This document shows, piece after piece, positions 10,228 through 20,294 of a stretch of DNA of 64,000 nucleotides; positions within the stretch are counted from its first letter, which is position 1, and every line of letters begins with the position of its first letter. The stretch comes from Fonsecaea monophora (Eukaryota; Ascomycota; Eurotiomycetes; Chaetothyriales; Herpotrichiellaceae): positions 1 through 64,000 of the forward strand of contig NW_019174065.1 in assembly GCF_001642475.1 (NCBI RefSeq), in the 5' to 3' direction. A model generated the notes under the pieces. The model was not told the origin of the DNA, did not search any database, and was given only the letters and a program-made list of their open reading frames with translations. The position numbers were made by a program, and so were the translations under genes.

Positions 10228-11222
10228 TGTCGGTTCGTCTGAGGGAGGTTCGAAACGGTGAAACCAGAACTTGACGTGCGAAAGGGTGTGAATGAATGTA
10301 TAGAAGTCAACCACAGAAGTAGAGACCCCGTGGCTTTTACCCCATATATTGCACTCTTCTCAACCACTCGAAGGACCCTGGTGGATGGCTGCAGCATTGA
10401 CAAATTTCTGGGGTTCTGGTCTATCCCTAAACTCGGCGTAGCCTCGAATTGTCCCGATCTTAGTCCATGTTCTTTTCCAATCCAGATGACTGGATAGGCC
10501 CTCCAGAGGGCACGATCAACCTCGGCCAAACACAACCCCAGACGCTGAGGGGCGGTTGGGGATACAGAAGTGGAGGGGGCAGGAGGTAATTCGCCAGTTC
10601 AAGAGGGGATCTCGTTGTGCATTGATTTGCTCGGGTAGCCAAAGCCGTGGAATTGGTATCGGTGCTCTGGTTATTTTGCGCCATTAGCCCCATGGGGTAA
10701 GCGAAGACAGAGCATAAAGTCAAAGGTTGTGCTAGGCTGAGATGGAAAGGGATGTTGGCCTCTCCTCGGCAAGGACGGCATGGACTGCGGGAATCGGACG
10801 GAATCGAAGACAGACTCTGCGGAATGTTGGCGGGAAAGGATGATTGCACCAGGACCTGACAGCATCAGTATCACTCCTTGAAGTTAATGCTGTATCTTTG
10901 TACAGACAGTGGATCGTAGAGAGGAAGAAGTGCTGTCAGTTCAACAGTTGTCTCTTGGATGTGATCTTGAAGGACGTTGCAGTGCAGGGTGTATGTGGTG
11001 AGTTGAGCATTGCGGCACCAAATCAGATTCCCGTCAAAGTTGCCGAGTTCATCCTGCGCATCCTGCGCATCCCCCTCTTAACCATAACCGAGGGCCATTC
11101 CATATTGTGTCTTGTCTTGCTTGTTAAATGAAACTTCCTGGATACCCAGACAAGCCAGAGTAGTGGTCACCTTTGCCCTCAAAAAAAAAGTTACAGTGCA
11201 GAGCCGCTCCTCACCCTTCGAC
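10228..11222. other. Divergent promoter region of regulator and aldolase
   Basis: About 1 kb shared by the zinc-cluster gene (minus) and the HpcH/HpaI aldolase gene (plus). An AATATATG TATA-like element lies near 10343-10350 on the minus side. A CGG-A-CGG direct pair is near 10796-10802. No gene is supported. Confidence 0.45.
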
Positions 11223-12089
11223 ATGTACGGCACCAGCTCAGATGGATCTTCTCTCGGCCCTCCGCGTCCGGCGGCGCCTCTGACACAGTCTTTTGCTGGC
11301 GCGCTCAAGGCCAAAGGGACCCTCATCGGCGCCGCCGTGTCGTTAGGATCCGTTTCCTGCGCGCAGATTGTGGCTCGTTCAGGGTTTGACTGGGCCTTCA
11401 TCGACATGGAACATGCGCCGACATCAGCTCGCGAGGCAACCGACATTGCTCACGCTGTCGTCGCCGCGTCTGCGGGAGCTTGTGTGGCCATTATCCGCGC
11501 GCCATCTCACGGGGTCGAATGGATCAAATGGGCACTGGACAGTGGAGCAGCAGGTGTCATTATACCCATGGTGCAAAGCCGAGAGGAATGTGCCGGGATC
11601 ATCCAACGGGCGCTATATCCGCCACGTGGGCAACGCAGCTTTGGTCCTTTCCTTGCCCCGTTTGCCGACACGGACAGCAGTGCGGATGTGGCCAAGTACA
11701 TGTCCCAAAGATCCAAGGAGCTGGCCATCATCCCGATGATCGAGTCGGTGGCGGGCGTCGAGCGAGCCGAGGAGATCTTAAGCGTGGAGGGGGTAACAGC
11801 ATGCTTCGTCGGACCTTTCGACCTTCGCCAGTCTCTTGGTCTCCCGGGCGGAGACGGCGAGGAGCCTGAATTTATCCAGGCATTAGAGAAAATATTGAGC
11901 ATCGGCCGGAAGTATGGTGTGGAAATTGGCACTGTCGCTGGTACAGAACAAGCCGTGAGACGAAAGAAGGAGATGGGGTTTAGCTTTCTTCTGTCAGGAT
12001 CAGACTCGTCATTCCTTGCGGCCGGTAGCCGAAGCGTGTGGCAGCAGTGCAGCCAGGGGCTGAGAGAGGCCAGATCAGACAAGTTATGA
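11223..12089 (+). CDS. HpcH/HpaI aldolase family protein
   Basis: An intronless 288-residue class II pyruvate aldolase of the HpcH/HpaI family (related to 4-hydroxy-2-oxoheptanedioate aldolase). It would split a 2-oxo-4-hydroxy acid into pyruvate and an aldehyde, or run in reverse. The DMEH motif at residues 61-64 matches the family's Asp-x-Glu-His active-site segment. GVIIPMVQS, PPRGQRSFGP and the metal ligands Glu in IPMIE and Asp in VGPFDL are all present. The start ATG at 11223 gives the family's usual length. In bacteria these enzymes end aromatic meta-cleavage routes; here that role is suggested by the flavin hydroxylase and dioxygenases nearby but not shown. Confidence 0.9.
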   Translation: MYGTSSDGSSLGPPRPAAPLTQSFAGALKAKGTLIGAAVSLGSVSCAQIVARSGFDWAFIDMEHAPTSAREATDIAHAVVAASAGACVAIIRAPSHGVEWIKWALDSGAAGVIIPMVQSREECAGIIQRALYPPRGQRSFGPFLAPFADTDSSADVAKYMSQRSKELAIIPMIESVAGVERAEEILSVEGVTACFVGPFDLRQSLGLPGGDGEEPEFIQALEKILSIGRKYGVEIGTVAGTEQAVRRKKEMGFSFLLSGSDSSFLAAGSRSVWQQCSQGLREARSDKL

Positions 12090-12851
12090 TATATCTCTGA
12101 GGGTTCGGCCACCGTTACGAATAGTCTATGGGTGTGAGTAGATAGAATGAGGTTGACCGTTACATCAACCTGCCCGGCAGCCATCTACGATTACATCAGC
12201 TACATCTTGTCTGTCTATCTCGATCATGGATTTAAGCTTATTGTGGTTTTTTCGATCTGATAGATATAGTCGATGTGTCTCATCCAGCACTAGAAATCGG
12301 CAGACCACACACTCCAACTACCTATCATCTAGAGCAAGAGGAACAATCCCTTCTGAGAGCAGGTACAACCCAATTAGCCTCTTCAAGACCATATCTCGAG
12401 AATATCTTTCTCAATTCCCTACATCCCGCCCCCTGTCAAATACCTTCACCCAGGCCGAAAAAGTGCATTCCGCATTGGGCGGGAATATGAGTCGGACCCA
12501 CTTTTTTTCTCTCAGCGGGACTGAGATTCTCGCTGCCATTGTTCGAATGGCGGCATCAACGACTGTTTCCCCCCCTCCAGCTCTACAAATATCATGGCTC
12601 CGCCGTTCCCGCCCGCAAGATCGATCCCGGACGAGGAACAAAACCGCTCCAGATTTCTCCCCCGGCGGACCCCACGTCCGTTGATAAGGGGCGTCATGTA
12701 TCACCTGGGGTAGCGAGGCCACTAGCTATATACAATCTACTTTAAGACTCAGCAACGTCCTCCCTCCAGCCTGGGTGGCCTGCTCACCTGCTCTGTTCGC
12801 TATTCCCTTGCAGGATTCTTCCCGAGCCACTACACCCACTAATCGCCCATC
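12090..12851. other. Promoter region of the sugar transporter
   Basis: No gene seen. It carries the CGG-N9-CCG inverted repeat and CreA-like GC-box sites described separately. Confidence 0.5.
12666..12680. promoter_or_regulatory. CGGAC-N5-GTCCG inverted repeat overlapping CreA-like site
   Basis: A perfect 5-bp inverted repeat with a 5-bp spacer, equal to CGG-N9-CCG, the layout bound by zinc-cluster dimers. The spacer contains CCCCAC, which on the other strand reads GTGGGG and fits the CreA/Mig1 consensus SYGGRG. A second fit, CTGGGG, is at 12705-12710. It lies about 170 bp before the sugar transporter start. Function is inferred. Confidence 0.4.
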
Positions 12852-14832
12852 ATGCGTATGAACTGGAAGAACTTTGGCGTATGCTCGGCCATATCGTCGG
12901 GCATGTTATGCTTTGCGTATCCCTCGTCGATCCTCGCCTCGACGATCGGTCAACCCGCTTTCCTCGACTACATGGGCCTCTTGGACGGGACCGACTCAAT
13001 CAGTCCCCATGGTAACACGTTGATCGGCGCTTTCACCGGTATCTTTCAGGTAAAAGAGTTTCCTTTCCTGTTTTTCTCAAGACGACCGGGGTATGGCTGG
13101 CTGACCTCTTCGACCGTTCAGGCTGGCTCTGTCTTTGGAGTGATCATGGCTGGTTACGTGATGGAGAAATGGGGTCGGAAGACCGCCATGATCGTCTGTT
13201 CGGTCATTTCCATCATCAGCGGAGCCATCCTCACCGCCAGCCTGAACCCGGCAATGTTCATGGTGTTCCGCTTCTTCACCGGTCTGGGGAGCTGGGGGTT
13301 TCTCTGCATCAGTACGTAGAAGGCTGTCTCTCCGTTGTTCTCACACTTCCAAGGATTTCCCCCGTCGAATGGCACACCTTGTACTGATCAGACCACGTCA
13401 CAGCGCCCGTGTATACTTCTGAGCTGGCCCAACCCGAGTATCGTGGATTGATGGTCGGTATGAACGGCGTCATGATTGGCCTGGGCTACTCGATTGCATC
13501 CTACGTCGGGCTGGGTTTCTTCTACTCGACCAACGTCACAGCACAGTGGCGTGGCCCGCTAGGCCTCGCCCTGTTCTTCCCCATCCTCATGCTCCTCATG
13601 CTGTGGTTCATCCCGGAATCACCTCGCTACCTGCTCATGGCGCGGCGGCCAGAGGAAGCGTGGCAGATCGTGTCCGACCTGCACAAGATCAAGGGCGACA
13701 CGCGCGCCGAATACGCCCGCACCGAGTTCTTCCAGATGCAGAAGCAGGTCGACATTGATCGCGAGATGAACTGTTCGTGGTGGGAGATGATCAGGAGGCC
13801 GTCCTACCGCAAGCGCGCGGTCATGGGCGCCACGTTCGCGTTCCTCGGCCAGAGCTCCGGGGCTACGGTGATCACAAACTATGTAAAGCTCTCTCATCTA
13901 TGGGACGTTTCTCCCGTCAAGCTCTTCCGCTGACCTTTGTTTTTTTTTCGCTGGTAGGGCACTATCATCTACCGCGCATTGGGCTACGGGCCGCGCGATC
14001 AACTGATCTTCCAGTGCGGCTGGATCTCAGGTGAGTTCTACATGGCCTCTATCTTCCCTCTCGTGCTTCTCGGAGAGACATCTATCTATACAAGTACCCA
14101 TCTAACTGGGTCAAAAAGTGGCTATATTTGGAAACCTCGGTGGAGCCATCGCGCTCGACTACTTTGGACGCAAATCGCTCATGCTGTGGGCGTTCATCGG
14201 GTGCCTGGTCTGTCTGGTCATCGAGGCGGCCATGGTCGCCCTGTACGCGGACACGGGAGAGAACAAGGCCGGCCTGGGCGTCGCCGTCGCCGCGACTTAC
14301 ATGTTCGCCGTCTTCTACGACCCCGGGATCGACGCCAACTCGGCCGTCTTCTTCTCCGAGATCTTCCCAAACCACATCCGGCCGAAAGGTGCCACCATAT
14401 GCTACGTGGTCTTTGCCCTGACCGACCTCGTCTACCTCCAGGTCGGGCCCACGGCGTTCCAGAACATTGGATATAGATTCTACATTGTAAGTTCCAATTC
14501 TCCCCTCCTCAGAGACTCGGAGTTACGAGATTTTGTCGACACTTACTCACCAAAAAAATAAGGTATTCATCGTCCTCATGGCCGTCGCCGTCGTCTGGTG
14601 CTGGTTTCTCGTGCCCGAGACCAAGGGCATGCCCCTCGAGGAGGTGGCGGCCATCTTCGGCGACGCCGACGAGGTCGCCGTCTACCTGAGAGACGTGCAC
14701 CTCGACCCGACCAACGATCAACTGGTCGTCGAGCACCACGACGGTAAGGGAGGCGACTCGATCGAAAAAGTCAGTGAGCTTCACGAGCACATGGACAGGG
14801 TGGAGTCGAGAGACGCAAAAGACGCTGTGTAG
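12852..14832 (+). CDS. MFS sugar-porter family transporter
   Basis: A six-exon gene (12852-13049, 13122-13311, 13404-13882, 13958-14030, 14119-14486, 14563-14832) encoding 525 residues with 12 expected membrane helices. Sugar-porter signatures are seen in order: EKWGRKTAM in the loop after helix 2, PESPRYLLMARRPEEA before the central loop, YFGRKSLMLW after helix 8, and PETKGMPLEE after helix 12. The last 60 residues are a charged cytosolic tail. Such proteins carry hexoses, disaccharides, polyols or sugar acids into the cell with protons. The substrate is not predictable. Upstream CreA-like boxes suggest glucose repression. No intron is out of phase. Confidence 0.9.
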
Positions 14833-15439
14833 CTTGAGGGGCAGAAGTGGCTGGCTCGGCTGGCTAGGAACTGTTGATAGGTTCCTGCCTGCTGAGTGTT
14901 ATGGAGAAGAGGTACCTAGAGAGAGGTAGAGAGACAAGACAAAAAAGGAGAGAAAGAGTCCGTGTGAGAGGGTGAGTCAGAGGAGGAAGCAAGTGACGAA
15001 GAAAGCGAAAGGGAGAGAAATGTAGCTTTTGCCGCAAGGCTCTTAAAGAGGAATTTGCCGTCTCTTTAACCTAATGCGCGTATATGAACCATACATAAGA
15101 CGCCGACCATCTCCATTTGCTCTATCGTGGACAGTCTCGGTGGTGCTGTGGCAGGAACTGGAAATAACAGACCCCGGCACGATTTTACCCTGTAGCTTGG
15201 AAGATATTATTGAGCCCCCATCAAATGTCTTGGGCTGGGAGCATCGGTGACCGGTGAATGGCACCCAGGTAATTAAGAGGGTAGGGTAAATGGTGGAGAA
15301 CAGCCATATTATTATACTCCCGTAGTATTGGGATTCCCATTTGCCTATGTCCATGTTCTGGCTGAGTGGAATGGCCCGGCCCCTTGGCCCTTTGATACAA
15401 ATTGTTGCGCTGTCCGTCAGCGGCGGAGTCGCCCACGGC
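14833..15439. other. Convergent intergenic region
   Basis: Purine-rich (AG/GA) stretch at about 14890-15030 downstream of the transporter, then sequence of no clear coding value before the hydrolase stop. Confidence 0.5.
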
Positions 15440-16339
15440 TCACAAGAAGAACTTTTCAATCGCCATGACAACTTCGTCAGGCGCTTGCTCCGGAATATAA
15501 TGGCCCGAATCGATGCTGTGTCCTTCCACACGCACATTCGCAGCTGTAACCTTTCTCCACTCCGACACGGCGTCAAAGCATTTTTCAATGACCCCGTGAC
15601 GACCCCAAAGAACCGTTAACGGGCACTGGATGAGGCGGTTGGTCTCAAGGTCTTCTCTTGCCTCATCCATGTCCAGAGAAGCGCTTGCCCGGTAGTCCTG
15701 ACACATGGCGTGCACGATGGCCGGGTCGCCGAGATTGCGGACATAGCGATCAAAGCACTCGGGCTGAAAGATGTCCAGTCCACTGGCTTGTCGTCCACCC
15801 ATGAATAACTCGGCAAATCGTCTGGGATTTTGTGATATTAACGTTTCCGGAAGCGGCTCCTTCTGAATCAAGAAGAACCAGTGGAAGTAAGACCGGGCAA
15901 ATTCAAAGTTCGTCGACGTGTACATGGCCAGGGTGGGACAAATATCCAGGAAAATCGCCCTTCTCACCCGGTCCGGAAAGTCGACGCACAGCTTATGCGC
16001 GACTCTTGCCCCTCGATCGTGTGCACAGATAAAGAATGAATCAAAGCCGAGTGTCTCCATAACCTTGACACAATCTCTAGCCATGGCGCTCTTTGCATAG
16101 TTCGACAGGTCGGACGGACTGGATGACTCTCCATATCCGCGAAGATCAAGAGCAACTATCTCAAATTTTGATCGCAGCCGACTAGAGACAGCGTCCCAGA
16201 TGTGGTGAGTCTGTGGAAATCCATGCAGGAGAAGCAGAGGCGGGAGATTTCGCCCACCGCCTTTGCTCTGGACACCATGTATCCTCACCTCGGGAGTTGT
16301 CTGCGTGGTGATATCGAACGTCTCGAAGCCCTCAAACAT
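15440..16339 (-). CDS. Alpha/beta hydrolase, fluoroacetate/haloacetate dehalogenase-like
   Basis: An intronless 299-residue alpha/beta hydrolase. The oxyanion-hole motif HGFPQTHHIWD is at residues 39-49. The nucleophile elbow is Asp type (His-Asp-Arg-Gly, Asp108), as in dehalogenases and epoxide hydrolases, not the Ser of esterases. Matching bacterial fluoroacetate dehalogenase by family knowledge gives Asp108 (nucleophile), Arg109 and Arg112 (carboxylate clamp), Asp132 (acid), His153, Trp154 and Tyr216 (halide pocket) and His280 (base). All eight are present at nearly the same spacing. The likely reaction is hydrolysis of a 2-haloacid to a 2-hydroxyacid. Epoxide hydrolase is the alternative, but His-Trp in the cap favours dehalogenase. 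It is divergent from the half transcription factor gene. Confidence 0.85.
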   Translation of the reverse strand: MFEGFETFDITTQTTPEVRIHGVQSKGGGRNLPPLLLLHGFPQTHHIWDAVSSRLRSKFEIVALDLRGYGESSSPSDLSNYAKSAMARDCVKVMETLGFDSFFICAHDRGARVAHKLCVDFPDRVRRAIFLDICPTLAMYTSTNFEFARSYFHWFFLIQKEPLPETLISQNPRRFAELFMGGRQASGLDIFQPECFDRYVRNLGDPAIVHAMCQDYRASASLDMDEAREDLETNRLIQCPLTVLWGRHGVIEKCFDAVSEWRKVTAANVRVEGHSIDSGHYIPEQAPDEVVMAIEKFFL

Positions 16340-16671
16340 ATCTTAGTAGTCTGATACTGTCCGACAGCACTTTGGCGACCAGACTTTGGTCTGTTCTTCT
16401 CATCTCCCGGCATATATTAGTGATGCCCATTGGCTTCACTATCGTTGCATGCACAAGCGACGCTTAAAAGATTGTCCGATCGGAGAATCTTTTGTCCGCA
16501 ACGGGATCGGCCTCTTGACTAATCAGAGCGTCAGTCTTGGTTGTTCAAACTTCACCTGAAGAAACAATTTTATGCCGACGCTTGACCGCCCTGCCGCCCA
16601 AAGCCTGCAGACCTGCTTGATGTAAACCCACCCAAGAAGATTCCTTGCGGGCCTGTCCAGCTGCGCTAGCC
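16340..16671. promoter_or_regulatory. Divergent promoter with CCG...CGG everted sites
   Basis: This 332-bp gap separates the start codons of the dehalogenase-like gene and the zinc-cluster half gene. TCCGATCGGA at 16475-16484 is a perfect palindrome (CCG-N2-CGG), and CCGCAACGG at 16496-16504 is CCG-N3-CGG. Zinc-cluster proteins bind such everted triplets. A TATA-like atatatta lies near 16413. Binding is inferred. Confidence 0.45.
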
Positions 16672-17592
16672 ATGCCTCAGCCTAAAGCCTCGTCCGAAAG
16701 TGCTTCGGGTTCCAGAAGCCGCTCGGCTTGCTATGCTTGTAGAGCAAGGAAACAGAAGGTCAGTCGTCGGGCCTGTGATGCTTTACAATCCATAAGATCA
16801 ATATTGACAAAGCTTCTTAGTGCGATGGCAATAGGTTCGTTGGCGCTATGGATTCCTGTTGTTTGCTTTCGTAGAGGTGTGACACTGACGACACCAAGAC
16901 CCATTTGCAGCCGTTGTCGAAGTCTTGCCCAGGCCTGCTCATGGCCGAGAAGTCAGAAGAGGTCAGTCTCTCCGACATGGTGTTGTTGCTGGGAGGCCGG
17001 CGGGTCATGACCCTGCTGACTTATCTCGGACAACAGAGGTCCTGCAAAGGGCTATATCGAGGCGCTTGAGATTCGATTGAAAGAGACTGAGAGAGTGCTG
17101 TGGCGGATCCTCTCGGCTTGCCAACAAGAAAGCTTGACGGCGGCCTTCTCTCCCGAAGCACAAGACCAGATACCGCAACTTCTCTCCGTCGGAACTTTGA
17201 GCACCACTGAGGAGAAGAAGTCCGCCATCGCCTTCTGGGAACAGTTCCCTCTGCACACTATTGAAGACGTGCTTGTGTGGAAGGATCAGGTTGAGAATCC
17301 ATGTGCAATGGACCCCACCGACATTGGGGAGAATCAAGATCAGCAATCGCATCCGACAAACACTCCCAGTGAAGTACAAGACCAGGGCACACTGTCTCCG
17401 ATGGATGAAGACACGGATCCGTCATCCGTGGCAATGATGCAAAATCCTCAAGACCGTGCTAGCAACTCGTCTCATGCGCCTGAAATGGCTGATGTTCGCA
17501 ATCAACGATCTTCCGCCTCTGCAGCCAATTCAGGCACCGCGGGTGGCAAGTTTTCCTTCCCAAAAGAGTTCCAGGACACTTTCGTTTGGTGA
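16672..17592 (+). CDS. Zn2Cys6 DNA-binding protein lacking a regulatory domain
   Basis: A 239-residue protein from four exons: 16672-16758, 16821-16834, 16899-16961 and 17037-17592. The two first introns cut the zinc cluster, and splicing restores C20-x2-C23-x6-C30-x6-C37-x2-C40-x6-C47 with the RARKQK basic loop. Exon 2 is only 14 nt. A linker and a heptad-like helix (about residues 56-75, YIEALEIRLKETERVLWRI) follow, as in dimeric zinc-cluster factors. The rest is acidic and Ser/Gln-rich and stops at residue 239, with no fungal_trans domain. Full-length factors of this type run 700-900 residues. The gene on the other strand, 65 bp away, supplies exactly the missing part. See the finding on the split factor. 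Confidence 0.85.
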
Positions 17593-17657
17593 GTAGCAGT
17601 GAGCAAACAGAGTAACGGAGTCCAGCATATCATCCGACACTCACAAGTCTTTGTGGC

Positions 17658-19917
17658 TCAAAACTTTGGCGTGCCCCAAGCAGCCCAGCTTTGCATGTTT
17701 CCGGAACCGTTGGCCATGGCCTCCCAACCGATATTACCAAAAGCCCCGGGATTGCTTGGGTACAAATCGTCGGAAACTGGCAGACCGAGGAACTCAAAGT
17801 CGTCCATTGTTGGATATTGTCCATTGCTGAACCCAAAATCCGGTCCTGTGTATTCGAGAATGGGGAACATTGCGCCACTGTTGAGGCTGGGCAATTGATA
17901 GGAATCAGCGTCAAAGTCTTGGTTAATTGTTTGAGATTGATTCGCTCTATCTCTCGTTGCATCGGGTAACTCGCTTTGGTGACGGCTTTGTCCCTGTTGC
18001 CCTCGACTGGTCCTCTTCCTTTTCCTGGAAGGTTCATTTGTTTCAGCCATGGAGAGTTGCGTAGTGGGTGGTTCTGTTGACCCTCCAACTGTTGCTGGTA
18101 CTGAAGCCCCCGGGATGGCGAAGTTGGATGAGGAAGGGGAGACCATGACACTCTGTCCCCTATTATATTGTGCCGCCAGGTTCTCCAACAGAGACTGGAG
18201 TGCCTCTGCACAATGCCTCGCATTGTTCCAGCTCTTTGCCATTGCCGAGAGACTACGAATAGAATCCTCGATTTCTCTGCATCGTGTCAGCCCATCTTCA
18301 GAGGTTGATAGAGGAGACTCACCTTTGCGCTTTGCTGAATGGATAGCGCTTCAGTGTACATGCAAAGGCCAAAACCAATCCAGCCATCCATGTTGCTGAT
18401 AACATTCCGGGCCAAGATACGATCAAGCCGCGGTCGTGTTGACGTCGTGACATTGTAATAATCTGTCGGCTTGCGGCAATACATGTCTGCAGACTCGACT
18501 TGAACTCTAGGGACTTTGGCGAAAGAGAGAGAAAGGGACGATTACTGAGAAGTAAAAGATGGTTATACAGGATGCAGAAGAAGAATGTGTAGGTCGAGGC
18601 AAGCTTGCCACCGTCGCCAGTATCCTCGTCCTGTAATTCCTGAGGCAGGCCGTTCCACCACGCATGAACATTTGATTGAAGCTCCATCATTCGCTCTGCA
18701 TTTATCGTCCGGTTCTGGATCGAGATGTGGAAGGTCTGGACTGCTTGGCCTGTGAGTCGGCAATAGAGCACATAATGGCCCAGTATCTGAGAGCTTTGGG
18801 ATGTTTGGGCAGTATTGACATCGCGCGAAGGATCCAGAGTGGGAGACTCTGGTTCTGAACCAGTGTTGGTGGGACCGCCAGCATGTTCGGACGCTGTAAC
18901 TTCTTCTGAGTGTGAGCCTCGCCTGTGGTGGCCCCGGGGTAGATGAGCCAGAACCCCCTCAGCGGGGGCCCTATTTGCGGACGCCGCCTGCTGGCTTGCC
19001 CTAACCGGTTTGTGGAGTTCATCCATGCCCGGAACGCAGACGTCCAGGTCAGAATCTTGAATCCCCAGAGGATGACCAAGAGCCTGACTCAAATAGCGAT
19101 CCAGTACGTAGGCGCTCCAGAAGATCCTCTTCCGCAGCTCGCATTCATGCGGCGACAGCTGGGGATACCGGAAAGCACACCGGTGGAAACCAGCGTGATA
19201 CATCACTCGCGTCAAGGTCCCTCCTATCGTCGACGCCGCTCGGAGAGACATGGTTGCCACCAGATAGAGTTGGGCGGCGAGCAGAGCCTGCAACGAAAGA
19301 GTGTCGTGGTTACTCGCGACGTACCCCAAGAGGGAGAGTAGCTTGGCCGGCGAATCGAGTCGCGAGTCCGGGGCAAGCATCCCGTCGGGCTGATCAAGGG
19401 CTGCAATATTGAACACGCACTGGCAGATGATGGCATGGCACAGGCGATTTCTCAGTGAAAGCCTCCGCTGCCCGTCGTGCTCATATAGGCCACGGATTGT
19501 TTCGAAGAGGGTTGGACCATGTAGAAATGGGAAAAGAGGATGCCAATTTTTGAGGTATAGCATCAGGAGCTCCCTTGCTGAGTCCTGCTCTGGCGCAACC
19601 CCCAGTCCATGCCCTTTGACTCCATAAGAGTTCGGCGCTGTTTCATTCTCAATCAAGATCCTCATCCCCGCGATCTCGTGGTCCAGCTGCATAGGGGTCT
19701 CTGGGTCGACGAGCCGACTGTCGACTGACCCGGGGTCATTGTGTGTCGAGTTTCCATTGGACGGTAGCGCCTTGGAATTGTAGGCGGATCGAGCAAAGGC
19801 GCGGAAGACAGTGTTGACGAAGAAGACTCCGCTCGCGCTGCCTATAAATTCTGTCTTTTCAGGCGACGAGGCAGTGAACGATCCTATCTCGATCGGGGCG
19901 ATCGACTTGGACGGCAT
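17658..19917 (-). CDS. Fungal-specific transcription factor domain protein without zinc cluster
   Basis: A 737-residue protein from two exons (19917-18323 and 18276-17658; intron 46 nt). The N-terminus carries TEFIGSASGVFFVNTVFRAF, a block that in FacB-like regulators sits between the zinc-cluster linker and the fungal_trans domain. The fungal_trans region follows (LKNWHPLFPFLHGPTLFE, then RKRIFWSAYVLDRYLSQALG). The C-terminus has a bipartite-like RKRKR basic patch and an acidic, aromatic end. No Cys6 cluster exists in this frame or in the 377 bp upstream, before the next gene. It could be a DNA-binding-free cofactor, or the displaced half of the factor encoded at 16672-17592. Confidence 0.87.
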
Positions 19918-20294
19918 GATGCACGTCGGTCAAGAGAGAACATGCTACCTGAAGGCAGGCTAGGGTTTAAAGAAAGGGTAGAGATGGAATAAAATCAAAA
20001 GATATTGTGGGTTGCGTGAGGTTACAGATGAAAATGGGCTGTTGACGGGAGATTTTCGGCTCATCTATCGACACCAAAGCAATGGAACGGCCATCTACCG
20101 GCCAGACCTCGACCTAATTTTCAATGTGCTTGTTTCTATCTATAGTTAGACCTCTCGGTTGCTTTGGAGTCTATGATCATTCAAACTCATGTACGGGGTC
20201 CTAGATTCGACAAAGCCTACATATGTATAGAACGAGTGCCGCAGCCAATGGACGATTTGTGACCCCAACAGCGACAGCGAGAACCAAGGTGAAA
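19918..20294. other. Upstream region of the zinc-cluster-less regulator
   Basis: Promoter of the regulator and 3' flank of the symporter, both on the minus strand. I looked here for a missing Cys6 exon and saw none. Confidence 0.5.
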
